A stretch of 64,000 nt of DNA, taken from positions 1 through 64,000 of the forward strand of contig NZ_KZ984053.1 of assembly GCF_003569805.1 (NCBI RefSeq). The letters are read 5' to 3'. The position numbers and the translations under genes are program-made. Below the pieces are notes generated by a model. It did not search any database and was not told the origin of the DNA. It saw nothing but the letters and a program-made list of their open reading frames with translations. Of this stretch, positions 1 through 10,257 are shown one piece after another; position 1 is the first letter of the stretch; each line of letters opens with the position of its first letter. The stretch comes from Microbacterium halotolerans. GTDB lineage: Bacteria; Actinomycetota; Actinomycetes; Actinomycetales; Microbacteriaceae.

Positions 1-101
<101 letters not shown>

Positions 102-353
102 AAACAGCTGCTGACCCCACCACCGCAAAAAAACAGTGACAAAGCAGCGAGTTCAATCATGACCAAAAAGACGAACCATCAAAAAGCTGACGATTCATAT
201 ATAATTGATCCAAAGGAATTCTCAACCCATGTGAAACAAATCACACAAGCCGAGGATAATTTGGCATTTGACAAGTGCACGCTGTTGAGTTCTCAAGGAA
301 CGGACGCTCCCAGCCCTGCGACTCCCGCCGCAGCCCTCCGGGGCAACTTCCTC

Positions 354-382
354 AGTCTAACCGAGCCGTTGGCGCCTCGCAA
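354..382 (-). promoter_or_regulatory. candidate rrn promoter P4 (16S-proximal)
   Basis: Minus strand TTGCGA (377-382), 17-bp spacer, TAGACT (354-359). It has the same flanking sequences and spacing as P3, indicating a duplicated promoter module. Confidence 0.6.
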
Positions 383-459
383 TTCGACACGCCGTGAGTT
401 CGGAAGGCTTCATTCTTCCGCCACCTCATCCGTTCAGAACCGTTTGAGGCAACTTCAGT

Positions 460-488
460 AGCTTAACTCTCCTCTGCGACCGTCGCAA
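460..488 (-). promoter_or_regulatory. candidate rrn promoter P3
   Basis: Minus strand TTGCGA (483-488), 17-bp spacer, TAAGCT (460-465). It is flanked upstream by TCACGGCGTGTCG and downstream by GAAGTTGCC, both of which recur around P4. Confidence 0.6.
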
Positions 489-518
489 CTTGCGACACGC
501 CGTGAAGTCGAGATCCCC

Positions 519-547
519 ATCCTACCGCGTTCCAGCTGAGCTGTCAC
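519..547 (-). promoter_or_regulatory. candidate rrn promoter P2
   Basis: Minus strand GTGACA (542-547), 17-bp spacer, TAGGAT (519-524). Both hexamers are close to the sigma70 consensus. Confidence 0.55.
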
Positions 548-630
548 GTGATCTTCGGATGAGTCCGTGTCTCCGTCTTGGGATGGGAGCCTTCCGGCTC
601 AACCTCACCTCTTGGCGGCGACAGGAGAAA

Positions 631-659
631 ACATTACGCGGATCCGGTCACCGCGGCAA
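631..659 (-). promoter_or_regulatory. candidate rrn promoter P1 (most distal)
   Basis: Minus strand TTGCCG (654-659), 17-bp spacer, TAATGT (631-636). It lies just after the tyrS stop codon and about 530 nt upstream of 16S. Confidence 0.5.
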
Positions 660-698
660 ATCTTCGCACCTCATGGCGTGTCGCGCGTGACCGCCCGC

Positions 699-1994
699 TC
701 ATGCGACGAAGACGCCGGCGAGAGACTTCTTGCCGCGCTTGATGACCGACACTCCCCCAGGGAGCGTCCCCCGCACAGTCGCGTCGTCTGCGGTTACCCG
801 TTCGCCGTCGAGAGTGACACCGCCCTGCGCGATGGCTCGCCTGGCCTCGGATGTCGATGACACCAGCCCGGTCTCGACCATTGCATTGATCACCGGGGTG
901 TCGGCGTCGAACTCCGCGTGCGGGAGCTCGCGCAGCGCGGCGGCCAGCGTGCCGGCGTCGATGGCGGCCAGATCGCCCCGCCCAAACAGCGCCTCGGAAG
1001 CCGCGATCGCCGAGGAGGTCGCCTCCGCACCGTGCACCAGCGTGGTCACTTCGAGGGCGAGCCGCTTCTGCGCTGCACGGCGGAACCCTTCCTCCTCGAC
1101 GAGGCGCTCGTACTCCGCGATCTCGTCCTTGGGGAGGAACGTGAACACCTTCATCAGCTTCACGACTATGGCGTCATCGACGTTGAGCCAGAACTGGTAC
1201 ATCGCGTACGGGCTGCACATCTCGGCGTCGAGCCAGATCGCGTTGCCCTCGCTCTTGCCGAACTTCCTGCCGTTCTCGTCGGTGATCAGCGGGGTGCCGA
1301 AGGCATGCACCGACGTACCCGTGACCTTGTGCACGAGGTCGGCGCCGCTGGTGAGGTTGCCCCACTGATCGCTGCCGCCCGTCTGCAGCACGCACTCGTA
1401 GCTCTCGTGCAGGCGCAGGTAGTCCATGCCCTGCAGGATCTGGTAGCTGAACTCGGTGTAGCTGATGCCCGCGTCGGAGTTCAGCCGCGCGCTCACGGTC
1501 TCCTTCTTGATCATCGTGCCGACGCGGAAGTGCTTGCCGATATCCCTGAGGAAGTCGATTGCGCTCAGCTGCCCCGTCCAGTCGAGGTTGTTCACCATTC
1601 GAGCCGCGTTCTCACCGGAGAAGCTGAGGAAGCGCTCCACCTGACCGCCCAGCTTGGCGACCCAGCCCGTGACGGTCTCCGCGTCGTTGAGCACTCGCTC
1701 CGCTGTCTGCTTCGGGTCGCCGATCAGCCCCGTCGCCCCGCCGACGAGGCCGAGCGGACGGTGACCGGCCAGCTGCAGCCGCCGCATCGTCAGCAGCTGC
1801 ACGAGGTTTCCCAGATGCAGGCTGGGCGCCGTCGGGTCGAAACCGCAGTAGTACGTGATCGGATCGCCGCCCAGGACATCACGAAGAGCGTCACGATCGG
1901 TTGACACGTGCACGAGGCCGCGCCACTCCAACTCGTCGAAGACGTTCTCGAACGAGGGGTCGTTCGCCTGCTCTGCGATTGCTGTGTCGGTCAC
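699..1994 (-). CDS. tyrS: tyrosyl-tRNA synthetase
   Basis: Charges tRNA-Tyr with tyrosine in the cytoplasm. The 431-aa product is full length for a bacterial class I TyrRS. The HIGH-type motif is HLGN at residues 60-63, the KMSKS loop is KFGKS near residue 246, and a C-terminal S4-like RNA-binding domain covers roughly 365-431. The start is GTG at 1994. Upstream, TAAACT (2001-2006) lies 6 nt before the GTG with no Shine-Dalgarno sequence, so the mRNA is probably leaderless. The rRNA operon promoters follow directly on the same strand, and no clear hairpin terminator separates the two. Confidence 0.97.
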   Translation of the reverse strand: MTDTAIAEQANDPSFENVFDELEWRGLVHVSTDRDALRDVLGGDPITYYCGFDPTAPSLHLGNLVQLLTMRRLQLAGHRPLGLVGGATGLIGDPKQTAERVLNDAETVTGWVAKLGGQVERFLSFSGENAARMVNNLDWTGQLSAIDFLRDIGKHFRVGTMIKKETVSARLNSDAGISYTEFSYQILQGMDYLRLHESYECVLQTGGSDQWGNLTSGADLVHKVTGTSVHAFGTPLITDENGRKFGKSEGNAIWLDAEMCSPYAMYQFWLNVDDAIVVKLMKVFTFLPKDEIAEYERLVEEEGFRRAAQKRLALEVTTLVHGAEATSSAIAASEALFGRGDLAAIDAGTLAAALRELPHAEFDADTPVINAMVETGLVSSTSEARRAIAQGGVTLDGERVTADDATVRGTLPGGVSVIKRGKKSLAGVFVA

Positions 1995-2081
1995 CCGTTC
2001 AGTTTAGTGGCTGGACGACCCTCGTCCGGTGCCCGTCACCCGTCATCGCCCTCCGCTGCGGGCGCTGACCGGTCGAGTGGA

Positions 2082-3530
<1,449 letters not shown>

Positions 3531-4664
3531 CTACGGCATACGCGTCCTGCTCCCCCTTCCCGCCCCGGCGCGCGCGGCCGCCCCGATCGCCTGCTCGAGG
3601 GGTCCCCGGCCGATCAGCAGCGTCCATGCGGTGCACGCCGCGAGTGTGCACAGAGTGAACGGCCAGAACGGCTCGATGTCGCGGAACGCCCCGAGCGGAG
3701 CAGCCTCACCCGCCGTCGCGGCCCACCACACCGCGAACTGGGCCGTGTACGCCGTCAGCGGCATCGCGCCGACCGCGCGCAACGGGATCGCGAGCCACCG
3801 CACCGGTGTCCGACATACCAGCACGCACGCTGCGACGACCGCGACGGCGAAGCCGCCGGAGCCGACGGACTCGCCCAGTCCGCTCGAGTGCGGCGCACCG
3901 CTGAGCACCTCCCCCCACGGGAGAGAGCGCGACGCCGGCGCGATCACCGCGTATCCGATCACTGCGAGGGCGGTGCCGGAGCAGAGCAGCGCGATCAGCA
4001 CACGCCAGTCGTCCAGCCGAAGCCGCCCTATGCCCATGCCCGCGGCGATGAACGCCGCCCACAGCGGAACCGGGTAGTGCCAGCCGAGGGCTGCGGCCGC
4101 ATACCCGCCCGCCTGCGTGTCCCACCATGCTGAGGCGTTCGCCGCATGCACGATGAACGGCCCGACGAGTGCGACCGTCGCGGCCGCACCGAACAGCGCG
4201 GGTGCCCGCCAGCGCAGCGCAGGAACGGCGAAGAGGAACAGCAGGCCGTATGCGGGCAGGATCACGTAGACGGGCACGGGTGTCAGCGCGAGAGCGACGC
4301 CGAGCAGCCAGATGCAGCCGGCGCGCACGAGCATCCTGACCCGCGCGGGCGCCGCATTCCTGCGCGGGATCGGTGACGCTCCCCCGGAAGCGAGCGCAAT
4401 CGAGACGCCCGCCAGCACCGCGAACAGAATGGAGGATCGCCCGTCGGCGATGCCCTGCCACGTCGACTGCACCGTCCACATCAGCGGCGGCAGCGGGAGC
4501 ATGTGCGCCGCGAACATCCCGACCACGGCTGATCCGCGCGCAAGGTCGATGCCAGGCATGCGCCCGTCGGCATCGAAGCGCTCCCAGCGCGAACGGACCC
4601 ATCCGCGCCGCGCCCCGACCGTGCCAGGCGCGGATGACTCGGATGGTCGCACGGCCGGCCTCAC
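3531..4664 (-). CDS. multipass membrane protein, HGSNAT/DUF418-like
   Basis: 377 aa with about nine to ten hydrophobic segments. After a basic N-terminus, the GIDLARGSAVVGMFAAHM segment and a following FAVLAGVSIALASG segment resemble heparan-alpha-glucosaminide N-acetyltransferase/DUF1624 and DUF418 proteins, bacterial membrane proteins thought to be acyltransferase-like. The substrate is unknown. The GTG start at 4664 is 10 nt after the argF stop, so it is probably cotranscribed with argCJBDF, yet nothing in it points to arginine metabolism. It splits argF from argH. The family is inferred by eye and could be either of the two. Confidence 0.7.
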   Translation of the reverse strand: MRPAVRPSESSAPGTVGARRGWVRSRWERFDADGRMPGIDLARGSAVVGMFAAHMLPLPPLMWTVQSTWQGIADGRSSILFAVLAGVSIALASGGASPIPRRNAAPARVRMLVRAGCIWLLGVALALTPVPVYVILPAYGLLFLFAVPALRWRAPALFGAAATVALVGPFIVHAANASAWWDTQAGGYAAAALGWHYPVPLWAAFIAAGMGIGRLRLDDWRVLIALLCSGTALAVIGYAVIAPASRSLPWGEVLSGAPHSSGLGESVGSGGFAVAVVAACVLVCRTPVRWLAIPLRAVGAMPLTAYTAQFAVWWAATAGEAAPLGAFRDIEPFWPFTLCTLAACTAWTLLIGRGPLEQAIGAAARAGAGRGSRTRMP

Positions 4665-4674
4665 GGTCTCCGGG

Positions 4675-5613
4675 TCACGCCATGGGCTGCGGGGGCTGCT
4701 CGAGCAGCCAGGTCAGCAGCGCCTTCTGCGCGTGCAGGCGGTTCTCCGCCTCGTCCCAGATGACGCTCTGCGGCCCGTCGATGACCGCGGAGTCGACCTC
4801 GTAGCCGCGGTCGGCGGGGAGGCAGTGCATGAAGATCGCGTCATCGTTCGCGAGAGCCATCAGCTCCTCGGTGATCTTGTAGCCGCCGAGATCGTCGATG
4901 CGGCGCTGCTTCTCCTCCTCTTTGCCCATCGACACCCAGGTGTCGGTGATCACGACGTCCGACCCGGCCGCGGCCTCGCGCGCGTCGCTGAGCAGCGTCA
5001 CCGATCCGCCGGTCTCGCGTGCGAGAGAGACGGCGTCGGCGACGATGTCCGCCCGGGGGAAGTACGAGGCGGGCGACGCGATGCGCACGTGCATTCCCGC
5101 CATGGCACCGGCCAGCACATACGAATGCGCCATGTTGCTCTGGCCGTCGCCGAAGAACGTCAGCGTCCTGCCCTCGGTTCCGCCCTTGTGCTCCCGGATC
5201 GTGAGCAGGTCGGCGAGCAGCTGGCAGGGGTGGAAGTCGTCGCTGAGCGCGTTGACGACCGGCACCGTCGTGCCGTCGGCGATCTGCTCGAGGCCCGCCT
5301 GAGCATAGGTGCGCCAGACGATGGCCGCCACCTGCCGTTCGAGCACCCTGGCCGTGTCGGCCGGTGTCTCCTTGCCGCCCAGCTGGCTCGAGGCTGTGGC
5401 GATGATCAGCGGCGATCCGCCGAGGTCGGCGATGCCCACCGCGAACGAGACGCGCGTGCGCGTCGACGACTTGTCGAAGATCACGGCGACCGTCTGCGGG
5501 CCGTCCAACGGCTTGTGCGAGAAGCGGTCGCGCTTCATCTGGGCGGCGAGCGACAGAATCTCGTTCTGCTCTGCCGGTGTGATGCTGTCGTCGCGCAGGA
5601 AGTGGCGGGTCAT
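4675..5613 (-). CDS. argF: ornithine carbamoyltransferase
   Basis: Makes citrulline from ornithine and carbamoyl phosphate. The 312-aa product carries the carbamoyl-phosphate loop SSTRTR at residues 49-54, the HPCQLLAD motif near 130 and the ornithine/catalytic HCLP motif near 263. These distinguish it from aspartate carbamoyltransferase. Its ATG overlaps the argD stop by 4 nt, indicating translational coupling. Because it sits in a biosynthetic operon, the anabolic enzyme (ArgF) rather than the catabolic ArcB is the natural reading. Confidence 0.97.
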   Translation of the reverse strand: MTRHFLRDDSITPAEQNEILSLAAQMKRDRFSHKPLDGPQTVAVIFDKSSTRTRVSFAVGIADLGGSPLIIATASSQLGGKETPADTARVLERQVAAIVWRTYAQAGLEQIADGTTVPVVNALSDDFHPCQLLADLLTIREHKGGTEGRTLTFFGDGQSNMAHSYVLAGAMAGMHVRIASPASYFPRADIVADAVSLARETGGSVTLLSDAREAAAGSDVVITDTWVSMGKEEEKQRRIDDLGGYKITEELMALANDDAIFMHCLPADRGYEVDSAVIDGPQSVIWDEAENRLHAQKALLTWLLEQPPQPMA

Positions 5614-6827
5614 GCTGTCGTCTCCGAACTCTGGCTTGCGGCGTTCAGCGCGTCGCCGAACCTCCGAATGAAATCTTCGATCTCGGGGTCGCCCACGGTG
5701 AACGCCGGAGCGATCCGGATGGTGTCGGGCGCCGGCGCGTTCACGATCAGGCCGCCGTCGAGAGCGTGTGCGACCACGTCGGCGGCGATCGGCCGTTCCA
5801 GAGCGATGCCGATGAGCAGTCCTGCCCCGCGAGTGCCCGAGACCCCGGGCAGCCCCGAGACCGCCTCGCGCAGCTGCGCACCGCGGCGGGTCACGTTCGC
5901 GAGAAGTCCTTCGTCCTCGACATGGGCGAGCACGCGATCGGCGACGCGGCTCGCCAACGGGTTGCCGCCGAAGGTCGAGTTGTGCATCCCCGGTGAGAAC
6001 AGCTCACTCGCCCGGCCGAACGTGATCAGGCCACCCAGAGGGAAGCCCGCGCCGACTGCCTTGGCGAAGGTCACGGCGTCCGGCAGCTCCCCCTCCGGAA
6101 GCATGCCAGGCAGCTGGAAGGCGAACCACTCCCCCGTGCGCCCCGATCCCGTCTGCACCTCGTCGAGGATCAGCAGCGCGTCGTGCCGGCGCGTGAGTTC
6201 GCGGGCGCGGGCGAGGAAGCCCTCCGGCAGCTCGCGGACCCCGGCCTCGCCCTGGATCGGCTCGATGAAGATCGCCGCGACGTCGTCTGCGGCGAACGCC
6301 TGATCGAGCGCGTCGAGCGTCGGCTCGATGGTCCGGGTGTCGGGGAGCAGCGGCGCGAACGGATCCTGGTAGGCGGCCTTGGGCGTGATCGACAGTGCGC
6401 CGATCGAACGGCCGTGGAACGCGCCGGCCAGCGACACGATCGCCGTCTTGCCCCGCGGGTTGCCGTGCAGACGCGCGAGCTTCAGCGCTGTCTCGTTGGC
6501 TTCGCTTCCGGCATTGGCCAGGAACACCCGGCCGGCGTCTCCGGTTCCCGCCAGCCGCTTCAGGCGTGCGGCGAGGTCGAGCTGCGGCTGTGAGGCGAAC
6601 AGGTTCGACACGTGGGCGAGCTTCGCCGCCTGTTCGGCGACGGCGGAGACGAACACCGGATGTGCGTGGCCGAGGCTGTTGACCGCGATGCCGCCGAGGA
6701 AATCAAGGTACTCGCGGCCGACGTCGTCGGTCACGTACGACCCGGAACCGCTCTCGAGCAGGCGCGGGCGCGTCCCGAGGCTCATCAGGTCGCGCTCTGC
6801 GGCCACCTTCCAGTTCGCATCGCTCAT
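5610..6827 (-). CDS. argD: acetylornithine aminotransferase
   Basis: PLP-dependent class III aminotransferase, 405 aa, converting N-acetylglutamate semialdehyde to N-acetylornithine. Visible landmarks are the [14 protein letters not shown] stretch near residues 215-228, with the PLP-binding aspartate, and the Schiff-base lysine in [13 protein letters not shown] near 255. Its start overlaps the argB stop by 4 nt and its stop overlaps argF, so it sits in a tightly coupled operon. Enzymes of this family often also act as succinyldiaminopimelate aminotransferase (DapC); that is family knowledge and is not shown by this sequence. Confidence 0.96.
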   Translation of the reverse strand: MSDANWKVAAERDLMSLGTRPRLLESGSGSYVTDDVGREYLDFLGGIAVNSLGHAHPVFVSAVAEQAAKLAHVSNLFASQPQLDLAARLKRLAGTGDAGRVFLANAGSEANETALKLARLHGNPRGKTAIVSLAGAFHGRSIGALSITPKAAYQDPFAPLLPDTRTIEPTLDALDQAFAADDVAAIFIEPIQGEAGVRELPEGFLARARELTRRHDALLILDEVQTGSGRTGEWFAFQLPGMLPEGELPDAVTFAKAVGAGFPLGGLITFGRASELFSPGMHNSTFGGNPLASRVADRVLAHVEDEGLLANVTRRGAQLREAVSGLPGVSGTRGAGLLIGIALERPIAADVVAHALDGGLIVNAPAPDTIRIAPAFTVGDPEIEDFIRRFGDALNAASQSSETTA

Positions 6828-7726
6828 GCCGACACCTCCGTTCCGATTCCGTCGCTGGTGAACAGTTCCACGAGCACCGAGTGCGGCACGCGCCCGTCGA
6901 TGATCGATGCTCTGCGCACGCCGTTCTCGACCGCGTCGAGGCAGGCCTGCATCTTCGGGATCATGCCGGACTCGAGCTTCGGCATGAGCTCGCGCAGTTC
7001 GCCCGCCGACAGGTGCGAGACGAGCGAGTCGCGATTGGGCCAGTCGGCGTAGAGGCCAGGCACGTCCGTCAGGACGACGAGCTTCTTCGCCCCGAGAGCG
7101 CGGGCGAGCGCGCTGGCTGCGGCGTCCGCGTTGATGTTGAGCGTGTGGCCCGGATGGTCGAGATCGGGCGCGACGCCGGCGATGACGGGGATGCGCTCCG
7201 CCGCCAGCTGGTCGAGCACCGGCTGCGGATCGACCTCGGTGACGTCGCCGACCCGACCGAGGCTCTCCTCGACGCCGTCGATCACCACGCCGCGGCGACG
7301 GCCGCCGAACAGCGCAGCGTCTTCGCCGGACAGGCCGACGGCGAACGGGCCGTGCGAATTGATCTTCGCCACGAGCTGCGGATTGATCTGCCCGGTGAGA
7401 ACCATCCGCACGACGCTGATCGCCTCTGTCGAGGTGACACGGTAGCCGCCCTTGAACTCGCTCGGGATGGCGAGGCGGTCGAGCATGCTCGATATCTGCG
7501 GCCCCCCGCCGTGCACGACGACGGGCTTGATGCCGACGTAGCGCAGATAGGCGATGTCCTGGGCGAACGCGTCCTGCAGCTCCTCGGAGATCATCGCGTT
7601 GCCGCCGTACTTCACGACGACGATCTCGTCACGGTACTGCTTCAGCCACGGCAGCGACTCGATCAGCGTCGTCGCTTTGAGGGCGGCCTGTTCCGGTGTG
7701 GTCTGCTGGAGGTCGATCTCGCTCAT
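6824..7726 (-). CDS. argB: acetylglutamate kinase
   Basis: Phosphorylates N-acetylglutamate. The chosen ATG at 7726 gives 300 aa, beginning MSEIDLQQ, and overlaps the argJ stop by 4 nt; the frame stays open upstream, but that part is argJ shadow. Amino-acid-kinase motifs visible are VVKYGGNAM (about 37-45) and HGGGPQI (about 72-78), with [12 protein letters not shown] in the C-terminal half for nucleotide/substrate binding. Most actinobacterial ArgB are arginine-sensitive; I did not assess the N-terminal regulatory helix. Confidence 0.96.
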   Translation of the reverse strand: MSEIDLQQTTPEQAALKATTLIESLPWLKQYRDEIVVVKYGGNAMISEELQDAFAQDIAYLRYVGIKPVVVHGGGPQISSMLDRLAIPSEFKGGYRVTSTEAISVVRMVLTGQINPQLVAKINSHGPFAVGLSGEDAALFGGRRRGVVIDGVEESLGRVGDVTEVDPQPVLDQLAAERIPVIAGVAPDLDHPGHTLNINADAAASALARALGAKKLVVLTDVPGLYADWPNRDSLVSHLSAGELRELMPKLESGMIPKMQACLDAVENGVRRASIIDGRVPHSVLVELFTSDGIGTEVSA

Positions 7727-8880
7727 GAGCTGTATGCGCTGTTCTCGTGGACGTAGGCGTGCGTGAGGTCGTTGGTCATCACGGTCGCCTCCGCCTCGCC
7801 GACCCGCAAGTCGATGTCGACCCTGGTCATTCGGCCGGAGAGGTCGACCTCCTCGCGAGGACGGTCGGGACCGCCGCCGGTGCACACCCGCACACCGTTC
7901 ATCGTCACGTCGACGTCGTACGGGTCGAACTCGGCATCGGTCGTGCCGATCGCGGCGAGCACACGCCCCCAGTTCGGGTCCTCCCCGAAGATCGCGGTCT
8001 TGAACAGGTTGTTGCGCGCGACGGAGCGCGCAACGGTGACGGCCTCGTCCTCGTTCGCTGCATGCAGCACTCGGATGAAGATGTCGTGACCGGCACCCTC
8101 GGCGTCGGCCATCAGCTGGGTTGCGAGCGACATGCACGCCTCGGTCAGAGCCGCACGGAACGCGGCGGCATCCGGCGTGCGCCCTGATGCCCCGCTCGCC
8201 ATCAGGGTGACCTGGTCGTTGGTCGACATCGCGCCGTCGGAGTCGAGGCGGTCGAAGCTCACGCGGGTGGCCGCACGCAGGTGGGCGTCGGCTTCCTCGC
8301 CGGTGAGCTGTGCATCGGTGGTCAGCACGACGAGCATCGTGGCGAGGCCCGGGGCGAGCATGCCTGCGCCCTTCGCCATGCCGCCGATCGTCCATCCATC
8401 GCCCTCGATCCGCACGGTCTTGGGTACCGAGTCAGTCGTCATGATCGCATGCGCCGCGTCGTCGCCTCCGTCTGCGGACAGGCGCGAGATCGCGTCTGCG
8501 GTGCCGGAGAGCACCCTGGTGCGGAAGGTCTCGTCACCCGTGCCGATCAGACCGGTGGAGCACACCTGGATGCCCGCGGCGCCGACGCCGAGCAGCTCGG
8601 CCGCCCGCTCGGCGGTCTGGTGCGTGGTCTGGAACCCGAAGTCGCCGGTGAAGCAGTTCGCTCCGCCCGAGTTGAGCACGACCGCGTCGGCCGCACCCGT
8701 CTTGATCGCCTGCTGCGACCAGAGAATCGGGTTCGCCTTGGCGCGGTTCGAAGTGAACACCGCCGCCGCAGTTCTCTGCGGGCCGCGGTTCACGATGACG
8801 GCGACGTCCTTCTTGCCTGTGGACTTCAGGCCGGCTGCGACGCCTGCCGCTTCGAAGCCCGCTGGTGCGGTCACGCTCAC
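7723..8880 (-). CDS. argJ: bifunctional glutamate N-acetyltransferase/amino-acid acetyltransferase
   Basis: Ornithine acetyltransferase that recycles the acetyl group from N-acetylornithine to glutamate. 385 aa from a GTG at 8880 that overlaps the argC stop (GTGA). The autoproteolytic centre is visible: [14 protein letters not shown], with Thr181 expected as the N-terminal nucleophile after self-cleavage into two chains. The [10 protein letters not shown] stretch and C-terminal [13 protein letters not shown] are further family landmarks. Whether it is mono- or bifunctional (also able to use acetyl-CoA) cannot be told from sequence. No argA-like gene is present here. Confidence 0.96.
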   Translation of the reverse strand: MSVTAPAGFEAAGVAAGLKSTGKKDVAVIVNRGPQRTAAAVFTSNRAKANPILWSQQAIKTGAADAVVLNSGGANCFTGDFGFQTTHQTAERAAELLGVGAAGIQVCSTGLIGTGDETFRTRVLSGTADAISRLSADGGDDAAHAIMTTDSVPKTVRIEGDGWTIGGMAKGAGMLAPGLATMLVVLTTDAQLTGEEADAHLRAATRVSFDRLDSDGAMSTNDQVTLMASGASGRTPDAAAFRAALTEACMSLATQLMADAEGAGHDIFIRVLHAANEDEAVTVARSVARNNLFKTAIFGEDPNWGRVLAAIGTTDAEFDPYDVDVTMNGVRVCTGGGPDRPREEVDLSGRMTRVDIDLRVGEAEATVMTNDLTHAYVHENSAYSS

Positions 8881-9920
8881 GGTGCGACTCCGTTCGTGGT
8901 CAGCGCCGTGGACTCGTCGAGGCCGAGCGCGATGTTCATGGATTGGATGGCGGCCCCCGCCGTGCCCTTGGCGAGGTTGTCCACGGCTGCGACGACCGTG
9001 ACCCGATTCGCCCTGCGGTCGATGGTGAGGCCGATCAGTGCGGTGTTGGCGCCGGCGACGTCGGCCGTGCGCGGCATCCGCCCTTCTGGCAGGAGCTGCA
9101 CGAAGTGCTCTTCTCCGTACGCGGACTCCCACGCGTCGCGGATCTGCGCATCGGAGGCACCGTCGGCGATCGGAGCCGACGAGGTGGCGAGGATGCCGCG
9201 CGACATCGGCACGAGCACGGGTGTGAACGAGACGCGGGGGTCGCTCGCCCCCGCCGCGCGCAGCGCCTGCTGGATCTCGGGGATGTGGCGGTGCGTACCG
9301 CCGACGGCGTACGGGTTGGCCGTGCCGATCAGCTCGGCCCCGAGCAGGTGCGGCTTCAGACTCTTGCCCGCACCGGAGGGCCCGACGGCGAGCACGCTGA
9401 CGACGTCGCCCGCGTCGATCACCCCGCCGGCCACGCCGGGGGCGAGCGACAGCGACACCGTCGATGCGTTGCATCCGGGCGCCGCGATGCGGGTCGCACC
9501 GCGCAGGCTCTCGCGCTGCTTGGCGCCGCCGATCAGCAGCTCCGGCACGCCGTACGCCCATGGCTCGTGGAACTCTCCGCCGTAGAACGCCGCCCAATCT
9601 GCCTCGCTGGTGAGACGGTGGTCCGCCCCCGCATCGATCACAAGCGCCGCGTCGCCGAGTGCGTCGGTGTACTGCCCCGACTGCCCGTGCGGGAGCGCGA
9701 GGAAGACGACGTCATGACCGGACAGGACATCCGGTGTGGTCGGCTGCAGCGTCAGATGGCGCAGCGACCTGAGGTGCGGCTGGTGGTCCACGAGGTCGTC
9801 GCCCGCGTTGGAATGCGCGGTGACCGTGCGGATCTCGATGTCGGGATGGCCTGCGAGCAGGCGCAGGATCTCGCCGCCCGCGTAGCCAGAGGCGCCGGAG
9901 ACAGCGACCGAATACGTCAT
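8877..9920 (-). CDS. argC: N-acetyl-gamma-glutamyl-phosphate reductase
   Basis: NADPH-dependent reduction of N-acetylglutamyl phosphate. 347 aa with an N-terminal Rossmann motif ([16 protein letters not shown], about 8-23) and catalytic Cys150 in APGCNAST. First gene of the argCJBDF operon. The ATG at 9920 is preceded by TAAGGT (9928-9933) with a 7-nt gap, consistent with a leaderless transcript. I saw no convincing ArgR box in the upstream region. Confidence 0.96.
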   Translation of the reverse strand: MTYSVAVSGASGYAGGEILRLLAGHPDIEIRTVTAHSNAGDDLVDHQPHLRSLRHLTLQPTTPDVLSGHDVVFLALPHGQSGQYTDALGDAALVIDAGADHRLTSEADWAAFYGGEFHEPWAYGVPELLIGGAKQRESLRGATRIAAPGCNASTVSLSLAPGVAGGVIDAGDVVSVLAVGPSGAGKSLKPHLLGAELIGTANPYAVGGTHRHIPEIQQALRAAGASDPRVSFTPVLVPMSRGILATSSAPIADGASDAQIRDAWESAYGEEHFVQLLPEGRMPRTADVAGANTALIGLTIDRRANRVTVVAAVDNLAKGTAGAAIQSMNIALGLDESTALTTNGVAP

Positions 9921-10257
9921 AGCATCTACCTTAAGTCCGTGTGGATGGGCTGCCGTTTCGGCGACACCGCTCCCTCACGCAGACACGAAGGTTCGCAGTG
10001 CCGCCCAGACTCGGCGGGCACGCGGACGGCGCGCGACGACGCTGCTCGGTGAGAGCGGCGAGACGGTCGCGATCGAGGCCATGGCGACGACATTAGCAGA
10101 CCTGTCCCGGATATCCGCCGCCCAGCGAGTGCACCGCTCGGATCTCCGCGCCACGGCTCAGCGGAACGTTCGTTCCCGCCTGCCCCGTGCGCGGAGCAGT
10201 GCGCGGGAGCGCGCAAACCGTTGTTCTGGGCGCGGTCAGTCCGGCAGAATCGCCGAT
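9921..10257. other. divergent intergenic region argC / CoA-transferase
   Basis: 337 nt without a supported gene. It carries the argC -10 element (9928-9933, minus strand) at one end and a plus-strand promoter (10221-10250) at the other. The middle is high-GC with only antisense-looking open frames, and I see no hairpin or repeat that stands out. Confidence 0.5.
10221..10250 (+). promoter_or_regulatory. promoter of the CoA-transferase gene
   Basis: TTGTTC (10221-10226), 18-bp spacer, CAGAAT (10245-10250), then 7 nt to the ATG at 10258. The spacing predicts a leaderless or near-leaderless mRNA. Confidence 0.5.

Larger units (their letters stand above)
102..698 (-). other. rRNA operon leader and promoter region
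   Basis: About 600 nt between tyrS and 16S with no credible protein gene. On the minus strand it holds four candidate sigma70-type promoters (354-659), then a TTGAG/CTCAA motif at 285-296 that resembles sequences conserved in actinobacterial rRNA leaders and spacers (processing or antitermination). An AT-rich stretch at 110-270 precedes the 16S, unlike the GC-rich surroundings. The leader role is inferred from position and from general knowledge of rrn operons. Confidence 0.75.

Noticed and set aside
4312..6303. A 663-codon plus-strand open frame
   Set aside because: Antisense to argF and argD with no recognisable protein features.
9921..10080. ArgR operator upstream of argC
   Set aside because: No pair of ARG-box-like palindromes could be found by eye.
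9926..10216. A 96-codon minus-strand open frame upstream of argC
   Set aside because: No motif or ribosome-binding site, composition like neighbouring shadows, and it occupies the divergent promoter region.
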